From NCBI GenBank assembly GCA_025353085.1, contig JANXRI010000081.1:1-5968 (forward strand): 5,968 nt of DNA. Reading direction: 5' to 3'. The DNA is from Betaproteobacteria bacterium. GTDB taxonomy: Bacteria > Pseudomonadota > Gammaproteobacteria > Burkholderiales > SG8-41. A model generated the notes under the pieces. That model did no database searches and was not told the origin of the DNA. It worked only from the letters and a program-made list of their open reading frames with translations. The translations under genes were made by a program, and so were the position numbers. Below, piece after piece: positions 5,877-5,968 of this stretch; position 1 is the stretch's first letter, and each line of letters begins with the position of its first letter.

Positions 5877-5968
5877 GGTCACGCTCAGCGTGAAATCGCG
5901 GTCACGATGCCGTGAAACGTCGGTCACGCTTTGGTGAAATCACCGGTCACGATGACGTGAAATACGCA
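5877..5968 (-). repeat. istA-side terminal repeat array of the IS21 element
   Basis: Four clean units GGTCACG-N5/6-GTGAAA start at 5877, 5900, 5922 and 5945 (22-23 base period). The last ends in AAATACGCA at the final base of the window. Read inward, the end begins TGCGTATTTCACG and matches the start of the other terminus. Multiple terminal repeats of about this size are the known IstA-binding arrangement in IS21. Confidence 0.85.

Larger units (their letters stand above)
3326..5968 (-). mobile_element. IS21-family insertion sequence (istA-istB), apparently complete
   Basis: This 2643-bp element carries istA and istB in order on the minus strand. Both ends start TGCG(C/T)ATTTC when read inward and finish in the TG...CA dinucleotides typical of the family. 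Each end has 22-23 bp repeat units and an inner CATGGATAG motif. IS21 elements normally make a 4-8 bp target duplication. The left flank reads GATGGGATG, but the right flank lies outside the window, so this cannot be checked. Both genes are intact, so the element could still be active. It interrupts a GNAT gene in the same orientation. I cannot name the exact IS. Confidence 0.9.

Overview
The window looks like a Burkholderiales (Burkholderia/Paraburkholderia-type betaproteobacterium) accessory or peripheral-metabolism region. This is inferred from gene style, GC-rich codon use and the pairing of an acyl-CoA catabolic cluster with an IS21-family element; no marker gene fixes the species.

Left part (1-2890): two minus-strand genes form an apparent operon. 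First comes a double hot-dog FAS1-like/MaoC-type dehydratase (402 aa, 524-1732). Sixty-two bases further on is a CaiB/BaiF family III CoA-transferase, whose first 153 residues are visible before the window ends. A LysR-type regulator of the CysB sub-type (306 aa, 1970-2890) is divergently transcribed across an AT-rich spacer of about 237 bases. That spacer holds a 7-bp dyad, a TTAT-N11-ATAA element and plausible -10 boxes. The layout suggests a regulator controlling CoA activation and hydration/dehydration of an organic acid. The substrate cannot be read from the sequence.

Middle (2891-3325): a candidate terminator follows the regulator. About 250 bases then hold no recognisable gene. Next is the 39-codon C-terminal end of a GNAT acetyltransferase on the minus strand, cut at 3325/3326.

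Right part (3326-5968): an essentially complete IS21-family insertion sequence of 2643 bp lies inside the GNAT gene. Its two ends share a TGCG(C/T)ATTTC terminus, so the last base of the window appears to be the last base of the element. It carries an intact IstA DDE transposase (GTG start, D147/D213/E259) and an intact IstB AAA+ helper ATPase, both on the minus strand. The ends are built from 22-23 bp GGTCACG...GTGAAA units: four at the istA end and two at the istB end. A second, oppositely oriented and decaying cluster of five or six units runs into the 3' end of istB.

No wholly new system is evident. The points most worth checking are the asymmetric terminal repeats of the element, the disrupted GNAT gene, and the altered effector pocket of the CysB-like regulator.
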